From Loki-b32 sp964493385 (GTDB taxonomy: Archaea; Asgardarchaeota; Lokiarchaeia; Sigyniarchaeales; SOKP01), in NCBI GenBank assembly GCA_964493385.1, contig CAZBNW010000003.1:9838-73837 (forward strand): 64,000 bases of DNA. The letters are read 5' to 3'. This document shows positions 16,754-26,273 of the stretch, one piece after another. A program made the translations under genes and the position numbers. A model generated the notes under the pieces. That model was not told where the DNA came from and made no database searches. It was given only the letters and a program-made list of their open reading frames with translations. The first letter of the stretch is position 1. Each line of letters starts with the position of its first letter.

Positions 16754-18934
16754 ATGATATTAACAGAAATTAAATATGAAATTCACGAAGTACAAAAGGG
16801 TTATGCTAATAGAACCTTATATATTAATCTCACTAAAAATGAGATTGTAATAAAACCAGTCACAGATGAGATGAAGGAAAAATTCATAGGTGGTAAAGGC
16901 TTCGATCTTTGGCTCATGTGGAACTCTCTCCCCAAAGATAGAATAAAAAAATGGGATGATCCTGAAAATGAAATTTGTATTTCCTCCGGTCCATTAGGAG
17001 GTAGTATTTTTTATCCAGGATCAGGTAAATCCTTAGTTACTTCAATATCTCCTTTGACAGGTATAATTGTCGATAGCAATGTAGGTGGTTATTTTGGACC
17101 CTATCTTAAGTTTTCTGGATTTGATGCCATTGAGATTCAAGGAAAGGCAGATGGCGATGTAATAATCTATATTGATGGAATAGAAGGAGTAGTCCAAATA
17201 TATCGAGTACAAGATTCAGATGGATTTTCAAAATATTCACATGAACTAACTCAACAATTAACAGACAAATATGCAAAAGAGGATGCTGAAAAGAGACAGA
17301 TTTCAGTGGTAAGCAGTGGTCCAGCAGCTAAACACTCAAAATGGGGGATGCTGAATTTTTCTTGGTACACCACTACTCGTAAATATGCTTCTGTTAAACA
17401 AGCGGGGAGAGGTGGAATAGGTACTGTATTTACTGATAAAAAAATAAAGGCCTTAGTTTGTCGTACTCCTAGAGTCACAGTAAAATCAAATAATCCTGCA
17501 GATTTAGAGACTGCTAGAGATTTGGGAAAAATACATAGTAAGGAAATAGTTAATATTGATCCCTCCCAGAATGAAATGAGGAGAGTTGGAACGGGATATT
17601 TGCCTGATATAATGAATATTGTTGATCTTTTACCAGTTGAAAATTTTCGTTATGGCTCTCATAAAGAAATAAAAGATAAAGGAATCCCTTATAATCGTGA
17701 AGAGATGCGTAAAGTTTATAATGTTAAAGAAGGTACAGATGGTTGTTGGATTGGTTGTACAATGAGCTGCTCACACTATACAACTGGACATAAAGTTATG
17801 ACTGGTCCTTTTAAAGGTCAAGATGTGATCGTAGATGGTCCAGAATATGAAACTATAGCAGGATGTGGATCAAATTGGGGTGTTTGGGATATAAAATGGG
17901 TTCTTGAAGTGAATTTCTATTGTGATACATACGGATTGGACACTATCTCAACAGGTACTGGAATTGGGTTTGTGATGGAATGTTTTGAGGAAGGAATCCT
18001 AAATAAAGAAATCACGGGAGGTCTTGAGCTTAATTTCGGAAATGCTGAAGCTGCTCTAGAATTATTGCATCAGATGGCGCGAGGAGAAGGTTTTGGTGTA
18101 ATAGTTGGTAAAGGAATAAGAGAAATGAAAAAATATTTTGCTGAGAATTATGGTAGAGATCCTCAATTTCTTCAGGATATTGGCATGGAACATAAAGGAT
18201 TAGAATTTTCTGAATATATAACAAAAGAATCCCTTGCTCAACAGGGTGGATATGGGTTAGCACTCAAAGGACCTCAACATGATGAAGCATGGTTAATTTT
18301 TGAAGATATGGTAAGAAATACAATTCCAACATTTGAAGATAAAGCTAAGGCATTAAAGTGGTTTCCTTATTGGCGTACTTGGTTCGGATTGAATGGTCTT
18401 TGTAAATTACCTTGGAATGATGCAATAGGCCCACAAAATAAAGAGCTTCCTATAAAAGATCCTAATACAGGAGAACTCCTCCAAGCAAGGATACCTTATC
18501 ATGTTGAATGGTATGCTAAATTTTTTTCAGCAGTTACTGGAAAAGATTCTAATCCAGATGATCTTATTAAAATGTCAGAACGAGTTTACAATTTTCAAAG
18601 AATTTTTAATATTCGCTTAGGACAAGGTTTACGTGACGGAGACTCGAATCTACCTTATAGAGCAATGGGACCTGTTTTACCTTTAGAATACGAGAGTCGC
18701 CAAGAGAGATATGATAACCAACTACAAGAATTAGGAATCCACTTAGCTGATAAAACAACAGAAGAAAAGATTAAAATTCTTCGAAAACATCGCGAAGAAC
18801 AATATTCGAAACTTCAAGATGCTGTGTATAAAGAACGGGGATGGAATCAAAATGGTTGCCCAACAATTGAAAAAGTTAAAGAACTCGGAATTGATTATGA
18901 AGATGTCATAAAGTTCATAAAACCTCATCAATGA
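16754..18934 (+). CDS. Aldehyde:ferredoxin oxidoreductase family, tungsten enzyme
   Basis: This 726-residue AOR-family protein begins its N-domain with GYANRTLYINLT and FIGGKGFDLWL and carries CWIGCTMSC (C-x3-C-x3-C) plus a later GLCKLPWND Cys, together binding a [4Fe-4S] cluster. It should bind the tungsten bis-pterin cofactor and oxidise an aldehyde to an acid with ferredoxin reduction. It is longer than typical AORs (about 600-650 residues), with an extended C-terminus. The gene is followed after 31 bases by a large iron-sulfur flavoprotein, which may be its electron partner. The natural substrate is unknown; amino-acid-derived aldehydes are likely from context. Confidence 0.9.
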   Translation: MILTEIKYEIHEVQKGYANRTLYINLTKNEIVIKPVTDEMKEKFIGGKGFDLWLMWNSLPKDRIKKWDDPENEICISSGPLGGSIFYPGSGKSLVTSISPLTGIIVDSNVGGYFGPYLKFSGFDAIEIQGKADGDVIIYIDGIEGVVQIYRVQDSDGFSKYSHELTQQLTDKYAKEDAEKRQISVVSSGPAAKHSKWGMLNFSWYTTTRKYASVKQAGRGGIGTVFTDKKIKALVCRTPRVTVKSNNPADLETARDLGKIHSKEIVNIDPSQNEMRRVGTGYLPDIMNIVDLLPVENFRYGSHKEIKDKGIPYNREEMRKVYNVKEGTDGCWIGCTMSCSHYTTGHKVMTGPFKGQDVIVDGPEYETIAGCGSNWGVWDIKWVLEVNFYCDTYGLDTISTGTGIGFVMECFEEGILNKEITGGLELNFGNAEAALELLHQMARGEGFGVIVGKGIREMKKYFAENYGRDPQFLQDIGMEHKGLEFSEYITKESLAQQGGYGLALKGPQHDEAWLIFEDMVRNTIPTFEDKAKALKWFPYWRTWFGLNGLCKLPWNDAIGPQNKELPIKDPNTGELLQARIPYHVEWYAKFFSAVTGKDSNPDDLIKMSERVYNFQRIFNIRLGQGLRDGDSNLPYRAMGPVLPLEYESRQERYDNQLQELGIHLADKTTEEKIKILRKHREEQYSKLQDAVYKERGWNQNGCPTIEKVKELGIDYEDVIKFIKPHQ

Positions 18935-18965
18935 ATATTCTTAAAAATACCAATTTAGATTTTAA

Positions 18966-21047
18966 ATGGAAGATATAAAAACACATCCTATTTTAGAGGT
19001 ACCAGAAAGAAAAAAGATAAATTTTAGTTTTGATGGTAAAAAGTTAACTGGATTTGAAGGAATGGTTATATCTTCTGCACTTTTTCTTAATAAAATAAAA
19101 ATTTTTGGTTATCACGTAAAGGATAACAGCCCACAGGGTATGTTTTGTGCTAATGGACAATGTGCTCAATGTAATGTCATTGTAGATGATATTCCTGTAA
19201 AAGCATGCATGACACTTCTTAAGGAGGGGATGGTAATAGAAAGTTGTAATGGATTGCCAGAATTACCGGCTATTGATATCCCTGTGACTGTTGGAGATTC
19301 TGAAATTATCGACACAGAAGTGCTTGTGATTGGTGCTGGTCCAGCTGGATTATCAGCCACAAAAATATTAGGAGAAAATAAAATTGCGGTGATCTTAATA
19401 GATGACAAAACTGAACTTGGAGGTAAATTAGTTCTTCAGACACATAAATTTTTTGGCTCAGAAAAAGATGTATATGCTGGCAAACGTGGTATAGACATTG
19501 CGAAAATTTTAGGAGAATCTATACGAGAGTTATCGAATGTTAAAGTTTGGCTAAACAGTGTTTGTTTAGCAGTATTTAGTGATGGAATGGTAGGAATTTT
19601 AAAGGATAATAAGTATGTATTGGTAAAGCCTAAGTACTTATTAATTGCTACTGGCGCACGGGAAAAAATGTTAGTTTTTCCTGGAAATACTCTTCCTGGA
19701 GTATATGGTGCTGGAGCTTTTCAAACCTTAGTAAATCGTGATTTGATAAAAGCCGCGGACAAAATTTTTATTGTTGGAGGAGGGAATGTTGGTTTAATTG
19801 CTGGATATCATGCAATACAAGCCGGAATAGAAGTGGTCGGTTTAATTGAAGCATTACCTCAATGTGGCGGTTATAGAGTTCATGAAGATAAACTTAGAAG
19901 ATTAGGTGTTCCAATTTATACAAGCTATACAATTGTATCTGCAAATGGAGAAAATAATGTAGAATCTATAACAGTTGCACAAATCGATAAAAATTTTAAT
20001 GTTATATCTGGGACTGAAAAAACATTTCCTTGTGATACAATTTTAATTGCTGTAGGATTAAATCCTGTTGATGAATTTTATCAGAAGGCAAAAGAATTTG
20101 GATTTAAGGTTTGGGTTGCTGGTGATGCTCAAGAAATCGCTGAGGCTTCTGCTGCTATATTTACTGGGAGAATTGAAGCTTTAAAGATTCTTAAAGAAAT
20201 TGGACTTGAAATTTCAGAAGACCTTAATGAATTAGAAGATTTCGCCGAAGTTATGAAAGCAAAACCTCCACAACCTATTGAAACGAAAATAAGATTTAAA
20301 GAAGAAGGAATCTATCCTATTTTTTATTGTAATCAAGAAATTCCTTGTAATCCATGTACAACTGTATGTGATCAACAGCAAATTGAGACTATTGATGATT
20401 TAATTACTCAATTACCATATTTTAAGGGTGAACAAGATTGTATAGGATGTGGAAAATGTGTAGCTGTATGTCCTGGTTTAGCCGTTGTATTAATTGATTA
20501 CCGAAAAGATAAAGGCAATCCACTAGTTACTTTTCCATTTGAACTTACTGAAAAAAAATTAGAAAAAGGACAAAAAGTTATTGTTGTTGGTAATGAAAAA
20601 GAATTAGGGGCATTTGAAATTCATAGATCAAGATTATTAAAAGAATTTCCTAAGACTCAACTAATAACTATTAAATTACCATCAGAAATTGCAAAACAAG
20701 CTGTAGCAATTAAACTTTATGAGACTAAATTTAATGAGCCAATAGATTTATACCAACAATCATTCACTGACGATGAAATAATAGTTTGTAGATGTGAACG
20801 TGTCTCGGTAGGCGAAATTCGAAGGTGGATACGTTCAGGAGTCAGAGATTTTAATGAATTGAAAGCTTTAACTAAAATAGGGATGGGAGCTTGTGGAGGT
20901 AAAACGTGCACTCCTTTAATTGAGAAAATATTTATGGAAGAGGGAGTGTCTATTGATGAGGTTACTCCTGGTACAAAACGTCCTCTATTTATTGAAGTTC
21001 CAATGGGCATATTTGCTAATGTTGAAAATACAAAGGAGGAGCCGTAG
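18966..21047 (+). CDS. Multi-cofactor FAD oxidoreductase, proline dehydrogenase/opine oxidase alpha-like
   Basis: This 693-residue protein is built of, in order: a [2Fe-2S] Fer2_4 domain with FCANGQCAQC and a later AC (residues ~60-80); a GAGPAG dinucleotide-binding motif (~122) and second GGGNVGL motif, forming an NAD(P)/FAD oxidoreductase; a [4Fe-4S] set (CIGCGKCVAVCP); and a C-terminal BFD-type [2Fe-2S] domain (CRCERVSVGEI ... GACGGKTC). This layout matches HcnAB-like, opine oxidase and dye-linked L-proline dehydrogenase alpha subunits. Its stop codon abuts the start of the beta-like subunit. It probably passes electrons from that subunit to ferredoxin, or possibly from the AOR encoded upstream. 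Confidence 0.88.
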   Translation: MEDIKTHPILEVPERKKINFSFDGKKLTGFEGMVISSALFLNKIKIFGYHVKDNSPQGMFCANGQCAQCNVIVDDIPVKACMTLLKEGMVIESCNGLPELPAIDIPVTVGDSEIIDTEVLVIGAGPAGLSATKILGENKIAVILIDDKTELGGKLVLQTHKFFGSEKDVYAGKRGIDIAKILGESIRELSNVKVWLNSVCLAVFSDGMVGILKDNKYVLVKPKYLLIATGAREKMLVFPGNTLPGVYGAGAFQTLVNRDLIKAADKIFIVGGGNVGLIAGYHAIQAGIEVVGLIEALPQCGGYRVHEDKLRRLGVPIYTSYTIVSANGENNVESITVAQIDKNFNVISGTEKTFPCDTILIAVGLNPVDEFYQKAKEFGFKVWVAGDAQEIAEASAAIFTGRIEALKILKEIGLEISEDLNELEDFAEVMKAKPPQPIETKIRFKEEGIYPIFYCNQEIPCNPCTTVCDQQQIETIDDLITQLPYFKGEQDCIGCGKCVAVCPGLAVVLIDYRKDKGNPLVTFPFELTEKKLEKGQKVIVVGNEKELGAFEIHRSRLLKEFPKTQLITIKLPSEIAKQAVAIKLYETKFNEPIDLYQQSFTDDEIIVCRCERVSVGEIRRWIRSGVRDFNELKALTKIGMGACGGKTCTPLIEKIFMEEGVSIDEVTPGTKRPLFIEVPMGIFANVENTKEEP

Positions 21048-22214
21048 ATGGTTGAATATGATGTGATTATCATTGGTGCTGGAAGTGTCGGTGTCCCAAT
21101 TGCTTTAGCTACGGTAAATGATGGATTAGAAACATTAGTTATCGATTCTTTGCCTTCGGTTGCTCAAGCAGACAATAAGCATGCTATTGGCGGTATTAGA
21201 GCTACTCATTCCCATAAAGGAAAGATATGGTTATGCCAAAGGTCAATAGATATTTTTTCTTCTTGGGAAGAAAAGTATGGAGATGATATCTGGTGGGATC
21301 AAGGAGGTTATACTTTCTTAGCTTTTACAGAAGAACATGACAATTTCTTAAAAGATACAGTAAAACTTCAAAAGAGTTACGGTCTGAATATTAACTATGT
21401 TGACGCTGAAAGAATCAAAGAAATTATACCGGGAATCAATAATAATGAATTATTTGGTGGAACATATAGTCCTGAAGATGGTAATGCTTCACCTTTATTG
21501 GCTTTACATTCATTCTATAGGCATTCAAAAGATTTAGGGGCAAAATACCTTTTTAATGAGAAAGTTATTGATATCTTAACCAAAGGAGGTAAAGTTGTAG
21601 GGGTTAAAACTTCCAATGGAAAATATAATACCAACACTATTATTAATGCTGCAGGAGCTCATGCTAAAGAGATTGGTGATATGGTTAGTGTTAATACTCC
21701 AGTAGAACCAGAATCTCATGAAGCAGGAATAACTGAGCCGGTAAAGAAATTTTTCTCACCCATGATTGTTGATATTAAACCATTTGTCGACCCTAAATTT
21801 GGAAATTCAAAAAACTATTATTTCTATCAAAATAAAGAAGGTAAAATTATTTTTTGTTTGAGCCCTGAACCAAACATTCCTGGAATTGACAGACGAGAAA
21901 CGAGTTCTTTCCTACCTCAAATCTCAAAAAGAATGATTCAATTGTTGCCACGTTTAAGAAATATAAAAGTTAGAAGAACTTGGCGTGGGTTATACCCTAT
22001 GACTCCAGATGGAAATCCCATAATCGGTAAAAATAATGCACTAGAGGGTTATATTAATGCGGTTGGTATGGCTGGACAAGGTTTTATGTTAGGTCCTGGG
22101 GTAGGAGAACTTTTGAGTCGCCTTTTAACAGAAAGAGCAGATTCAAGGGATAACGAAATTTTAAATTCATTCTCTTGTAATCGTGATTTTTGTTTTGAAG
22201 AAGAATTAAAATAG
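21048..22214 (+). CDS. FAD-dependent amino acid dehydrogenase, beta-subunit-like (DAO family)
   Basis: This 388-residue DAO-family flavoprotein has a DVIIIGAGSVGVPIALA Rossmann motif at the N-terminus, a conserved GGIRATHS FAD segment, and a C-terminal RTWRGLYPMTPDGNPIIG followed by GMAGQGFMLGPGVGE. This matches catalytic beta subunits of dye-linked proline dehydrogenase, sarcosine oxidase and opine oxidase. The ATG directly follows the preceding stop, with GGAGGAG upstream, so the pair is co-translated. With carbamoyltransferase, carbamate kinase and ornithine aminotransferase nearby, L-proline or an ornithine-derived amine is a reasonable substrate, but the sequence alone does not settle it. 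Confidence 0.87.
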   Translation: MVEYDVIIIGAGSVGVPIALATVNDGLETLVIDSLPSVAQADNKHAIGGIRATHSHKGKIWLCQRSIDIFSSWEEKYGDDIWWDQGGYTFLAFTEEHDNFLKDTVKLQKSYGLNINYVDAERIKEIIPGINNNELFGGTYSPEDGNASPLLALHSFYRHSKDLGAKYLFNEKVIDILTKGGKVVGVKTSNGKYNTNTIINAAGAHAKEIGDMVSVNTPVEPESHEAGITEPVKKFFSPMIVDIKPFVDPKFGNSKNYYFYQNKEGKIIFCLSPEPNIPGIDRRETSSFLPQISKRMIQLLPRLRNIKVRRTWRGLYPMTPDGNPIIGKNNALEGYINAVGMAGQGFMLGPGVGELLSRLLTERADSRDNEILNSFSCNRDFCFEEELK

Positions 22215-22311
22215 CCAACGGAAAAAAAATCATATAAAAATTAACTTACATTTAAAATAACTTAAGAAAATTAGGTTTGTTTATTCAAATTTATGTAATA
22301 AGTGATTAAAA

Positions 22312-23244
22312 ATGGTTCGACATCTTTTAAAAGTCTCTGATTTTTCAAAAGAGGAATGCAAGAAGGTTATTAATAAATCAATTGAGATAAAGAAAAATCC
22401 TAAAAAATACACTTCTCTTTTAGAGGGGGAAACTCTATTAATGTTATTTGAAAAACCTTCATTGAGAACTCGAATATCTTTTGAAACAGGAATGCAACAA
22501 TTAGGTGGACATGCGATTTTTTATTCAATAAAAGATTCTCCTTTAGGTAAAAAGGAAAATATAAGCGATACAGCAAAAGTTGCCTCAAGATTTGTAAATT
22601 TAATAGCTGCTCGAGTTTTTAAACGTCAAGATATATGGGATCTCGCTAAATATTCCGATGTTCCTGTTATTAATATGCTTGATGATTTTGCTCATCCATG
22701 CCAAATTCTTGGTGACTTTCAAACAATAAAAGAAAAAAAGAATCGACTCGATAACATGAAATTATCCTATTTTGGAGATGCATACAATAATGTAACCTAT
22801 GATTTAATGCGAATGTGTGCAATTTTTGGCTGGAGAATGGATGTTGCGTGTCCTAATGCACCTCAGTATTCTCCAGAACAAGAAGTTTTGGTTGAGGTTT
22901 CAGAACTTTCAAAACAAACTGGAGCTGACGTCCGTGTGGTTCATGATGCAATCGAAGCTGCTAGAGACGCAGACGTTATATATACTGATAGCTGGATGAG
23001 TTATGGTATACCACAAGAACAGGAAGAAAAACGGAAAAAAGCCTTTATGGTTTACCAAGTCTCTTCATCAATTATGGACGCTGCGAATTCCAATGCGGTA
23101 TTTATGAATTGTTTACCGGCTATGCGAAATTACGAACAAACAGCTGAAGTAATTGATGGTCTACAATCAATTGTTTTTGATCAGGCTGAAAATCGATTAC
23201 ATATTCAGAAAGCAATTATGTTATTTTTACGAAACAAATTTTAG
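22312..23244 (+). CDS. Ornithine carbamoyltransferase-like enzyme, atypical substrate motifs
   Basis: This 310-residue carbamoyltransferase keeps the carbamoyl-phosphate motifs PSLRTRISFE and HPCQILGD. The amino-acid side is unusual: the HCLP motif of ornithine transcarbamoylases reads NCLPAMRN, the SMG loop reads DSWMSYG, and GDxNNV(A/C)NS reads GDAYNNVTYD. It may therefore act on ornithine or on a related amine or amino acid. Carbamate kinase lies just beyond the VapBC module, which points to the catabolic direction, making carbamoyl phosphate for ATP. Family assignment is sure; the substrate is open. Confidence 0.85.
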   Translation: MVRHLLKVSDFSKEECKKVINKSIEIKKNPKKYTSLLEGETLLMLFEKPSLRTRISFETGMQQLGGHAIFYSIKDSPLGKKENISDTAKVASRFVNLIAARVFKRQDIWDLAKYSDVPVINMLDDFAHPCQILGDFQTIKEKKNRLDNMKLSYFGDAYNNVTYDLMRMCAIFGWRMDVACPNAPQYSPEQEVLVEVSELSKQTGADVRVVHDAIEAARDADVIYTDSWMSYGIPQEQEEKRKKAFMVYQVSSSIMDAANSNAVFMNCLPAMRNYEQTAEVIDGLQSIVFDQAENRLHIQKAIMLFLRNKF

Positions 23245-23290
23245 GATAAGGTCTTTAAATCAAATTCTAATCAATTTTATTTGAAAAGAA

Positions 23291-23322
23291 TTTAAATATG
23301 TGTATGTATATGTGCATACATA
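23291..23322 (+). promoter_or_regulatory. VapBC promoter with overlapping palindromic operator
   Basis: A TATA-like TTTAAATAT at 23291-23299 is followed by TATGTAT (23303-23309) and its exact mirror ATACATA (23316-23322), spaced by six bases. The palindrome covers the expected transcription start and touches the ATG at 23322. This is the usual place for autorepression by an antitoxin-toxin complex. Confidence 0.6.
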
Positions 23323-23561
23323 TGACTTCAAAAAATATTAGTATTACTGAGGATGTATATAAAAAATTAATGAAAATTAAGGGAGAAAATGAAAGTTTCT
23401 CTGAGCTTTTCCTAAGATTATTAAGAATCCAAAAAAGTAATATGGAAAAAACCTTTGGAGCATGGAATCTTTCAAAAAAAGAGAGATCTGAGATTTGGGA
23501 TGATATTTCAAATCGTTCTGGTCGTAGTTGGAAAAGATCAGAGATGGGTGAAATCAAGTGA
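23322..23561 (+). CDS. vapB: VapB-type antitoxin (archaeal UPF0330 family)
   Basis: A 79-residue product from the ATG at 23322; upstream in-frame Met codons lie within the palindromic operator. MTSKNISITEDVYKKLMKIKGENESFSELFLRLL is typical of archaeal VapB antitoxins: a ribbon-helix-helix-like N-terminus, then a toxin-wrapping tail with GAWNLSKKERSEIW. Its TGA overlaps the GTG of the toxin gene. It should neutralise the PIN nuclease and repress the operon. The pair is inserted between the carbamoyltransferase and carbamate kinase genes. Confidence 0.85.
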   Translation: MTSKNISITEDVYKKLMKIKGENESFSELFLRLLRIQKSNMEKTFGAWNLSKKERSEIWDDISNRSGRSWKRSEMGEIK

Positions 23562-23965
23562 TAATTCTTGATACTTCTGCATGCATAGATTATCTAAACG
23601 GTAATAACGCCCTTAAAAAGGTTATCTCTGAACAAGAGAATCTTATTCATCTTACTTCAATTACCATCTATGAAGTAAGTATCGGTCTAGAACGAACAAG
23701 AAGAAGAGTTTCCGAAGAGAGATATAAAGAACTGTATAAAACATGGATGGAATTCATTAGTGGTATGGAAATCTTCTCTTTAGGATTTAAAGAAGCGGAA
23801 AAAGCAGCAGAAATATATGATGTTCTTAAGTCCAAAGGTAAAATGATTGATGACAATGATATTTTAATTGCAGGAATAATGCTTTCAAATGGGATAAAAA
23901 AAATTATAACTAAAAATGTTAAATATTTTGAAATAATTGATGACATTGAACTAATTCAATATTAA
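23558..23965 (+). CDS. vapC: VapC-type PIN-domain toxin
   Basis: This 135-residue PIN nuclease starts with GTG at 23558, overlapping the antitoxin stop. Acidic metal ligands are visible: D5 in MIILDTSACIDYL, E in SITIYEVSIGLE, and the D pair in MIDDNDILIAGIM near the C-terminal third. VapC toxins cleave tRNA or rRNA. Size and order fit the family exactly. Confidence 0.9.
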   Translation: MIILDTSACIDYLNGNNALKKVISEQENLIHLTSITIYEVSIGLERTRRRVSEERYKELYKTWMEFISGMEIFSLGFKEAEKAAEIYDVLKSKGKMIDDNDILIAGIMLSNGIKKIITKNVKYFEIIDDIELIQY

Positions 23966-24089
23966 TTTAAAAAAAAAAATAAAGAAAATAAATAACAGCA
24001 CTCATTTTACGAGAAAAATTTTAAATATTAAGTTGAATATTATTATTTTTTCCATATGTGTTAAACAACTTTATTTTGAAGGATTTTGC

Positions 24090-25007
24090 ATGAAAACATT
24101 GATCGTGGCGCTAGGTGGAAATGCTTTAATCAAGTTTGGTGAAGAAGGGACAATGGAGGAACAATTTCGAAATTTAAGAGTTCCAATTAGCCAAATTGCA
24201 GAATTAGCGAAAAACTATAACATTATTATAACGCATGGTAATGGGCCACAAGTTGGAAATCTCTTACTTCAACAGGAAGCAACTGAATTTGTATCAAAAA
24301 GGCCGTTGCAAATCTTAGTAGCAGAAACTCAAGGCCAGATTGGATTCATGATTGAGAGTACATTAGATGAAGAGCTTATGAAAATAGATCTTGATGAAGA
24401 AAAGCTTTTCCTAACAGTTCTAACTTATGTGAAAGTTGATTCTGAAGACCCTGCTTTTAAAAATCCCACAAAACCAATTGGCCCTGCATATCCTGTTCGT
24501 ACAAAGCAGGGACAAGTTAAAACAGCTAAGGGATGGCGACAAGTTGTTCCTTCCCCGAAGCCTATAAAAATATATCAATGGCGTGAAATAAAGAAATTAA
24601 TGGAACTTGGAAGCTGGATTGTTATAGCTTGTGGTGGAGGTGGTATACCTGTTATAAAAGAAGAAAAAAGATTATATGGTGTTGAAGCTGTAATAGATAA
24701 AGATCTTGCTAGTTCTAAATTAGCTGAACAAATAGGAGCAGATATACTGCTTATTGCTACTGATGTTGAGAAAGTTGCTCTTAATTATGGTACACCTAAC
24801 CAAAAGGATTTAGATAAGCTTACTATCTATGAAGCAAAGAAATATTTGGGGGAAGGTCAATTTCCTGCTGGAAGTATGGGCCCTAAAATTCAAGCAGTAA
24901 TAAATTTTATGGAAACCGGCGGAGAAAAAGCGATTATAACTTCAATTGAAAAAATTAAAGAAGGTTTAGAAGAAAAAGCCGGAACTCATATTTTTATAGA
25001 TAATTAG
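24090..25007 (+). CDS. arcC: Carbamate kinase
   Basis: This 305-residue kinase uses the ATG at 24090 (a longer frame reaches 24033, but MKTLIVALGGNALI is the usual N-terminus). Family motifs are present: ALGGNAL, ITHGNGPQVGNLLLQ, ACGGGGIPV and PAGSMGPKIQAV. It transfers phosphate between carbamoyl phosphate and ADP; in catabolism this yields ATP, ammonia and CO2. With the carbamoyltransferase upstream and an ornithine-type aminotransferase convergent downstream, it forms an arginine/citrulline-fermentation style set, though no arginine deiminase gene is in the window. Confidence 0.93.
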   Translation: MKTLIVALGGNALIKFGEEGTMEEQFRNLRVPISQIAELAKNYNIIITHGNGPQVGNLLLQQEATEFVSKRPLQILVAETQGQIGFMIESTLDEELMKIDLDEEKLFLTVLTYVKVDSEDPAFKNPTKPIGPAYPVRTKQGQVKTAKGWRQVVPSPKPIKIYQWREIKKLMELGSWIVIACGGGGIPVIKEEKRLYGVEAVIDKDLASSKLAEQIGADILLIATDVEKVALNYGTPNQKDLDKLTIYEAKKYLGEGQFPAGSMGPKIQAVINFMETGGEKAIITSIEKIKEGLEEKAGTHIFIDN

Positions 25008-25010
25008 TTT

Positions 25011-26273
25011 TTATTGTTTCACAAACACTTTTTCAATGGTTTCAAGTGCCCAATCAATCTCACCTTTAGTAATAACCAAGGGTGGGGCAAAACGAATAGT
25101 TGTAGAATGTGTATCTTTTGCTAAAATTCCATTATCCTTGAGTTCTTCAACGATTTGTCTAGCATCCTCCGTAAATTCGACAGCAATTAATAACCCTTTA
25201 CCCCTAATATCTTTAATTGGAATTTTAGTTCTTTTCTCACCAATTTCTCTTAACCTTTTTATAAAATAAGCACCCATCTCCTTTGCTCGCTCGGCAAGGT
25301 TCTCACGCAAATGAATATCTATAGATTTCATTGCCACCGCGCTGGCCAAAGGATTTCCGCCCCAAGTACTACCATGACTTCCAGGAATTATCACATCTGG
25401 ACCTATAATTTCTCTTGTGGTTACACATGCAGAAACTGGATATACACCACCACCAAGGGCTTTCCCTAATAATAACATATCTGGTTTTACATTTTCATGA
25501 TCACAAGCAAATAATTCCCCAGTTCTTCCAAAACCAGTTTGAATTTCATCTAGCATCAATAAAACATTATATTTTGTACATATTTCTCTAACTTTTTTTA
25601 AATATCCTTCTGGAGGGACATTCACACCAGCTTCTCCTTGGATAGGCTCAACCAAAAAAGCAGCTACTTTTTCAGGTCCAATTTCCAAAATAACATTTTC
25701 TAATTCCTCAGCATCTCCGTAGGGAATAATAATGAAACCGGGAGTATAAGGGCCAAAATTACCATAATATCGAGCTGCTGAAATATCAGAACTAAAACCC
25801 ACAATTGTGATGGTTCTTCCATGAAAATTGTTTCTACAAACAATTATTTTAGCTTCATTTTTTGGAATTTTTTTCTTTATATAACCCCATGCTCTTGCCA
25901 TTTTTAAGCCAGTCGAAACTGCTTCAGTCCCTGTATTCATAGGAATAGACATTATACCGGAATTTGTGAGATCATTAATATGTGGTCCAACAACATCCGC
26001 TAACATTTTTAGAAATGGGCCCATCATATCATTATGAAATGCCCGAGAAGTTAGTGTAACAATATCTGCTTGTTCTTTAAGAGTAGCTACAATTTCTGGG
26101 TGGCAATGGCCAGCATTCTGGCTTGAATATGCTGATAAGCAATCTAAATATTTCTTACCTTCTGGATCGTAAACCCAAACTCCTTCCGCTCGCGAAATTA
26201 CAACTGGAATTGGGTGATAATTATGAGCACAATATTTAAGATCCATTTCAATAAATTCTTTTGAAGTTGGCAT
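25011..26273 (-). CDS. rocD: Class III aminotransferase, ornithine aminotransferase-like
   Basis: This 420-residue PLP enzyme shows SAYSSQNAGHCHPEI, NTGTEAVSTGLKMAR, NNFHGRTIT, LMLDEIQTGFGRTG and the PLP lysine in LLGKALGGGVYPVSA. These are characteristic of ornithine delta-aminotransferase (glutamate-5-semialdehyde forming). It is convergent with carbamate kinase (3-base gap). Ornithine released by the carbamoyltransferase could be passed to glutamate semialdehyde and on to proline or glutamate. Related substrates such as 4-aminobutyrate cannot be excluded by eye. Confidence 0.85.
   Translation of the reverse strand: MPTSKEFIEMDLKYCAHNYHPIPVVISRAEGVWVYDPEGKKYLDCLSAYSSQNAGHCHPEIVATLKEQADIVTLTSRAFHNDMMGPFLKMLADVVGPHINDLTNSGIMSIPMNTGTEAVSTGLKMARAWGYIKKKIPKNEAKIIVCRNNFHGRTITIVGFSSDISAARYYGNFGPYTPGFIIIPYGDAEELENVILEIGPEKVAAFLVEPIQGEAGVNVPPEGYLKKVREICTKYNVLLMLDEIQTGFGRTGELFACDHENVKPDMLLLGKALGGGVYPVSACVTTREIIGPDVIIPGSHGSTWGGNPLASAVAMKSIDIHLRENLAERAKEMGAYFIKRLREIGEKRTKIPIKDIRGKGLLIAVEFTEDARQIVEELKDNGILAKDTHSTTIRFAPPLVITKGEIDWALETIEKVFVKQ

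Noticed and set aside
24033..24089. Longer carbamate kinase N-terminus
   Set aside because: The extra 19 residues are unlike any carbamate kinase; MKTLIVALGGNAL is the standard start.
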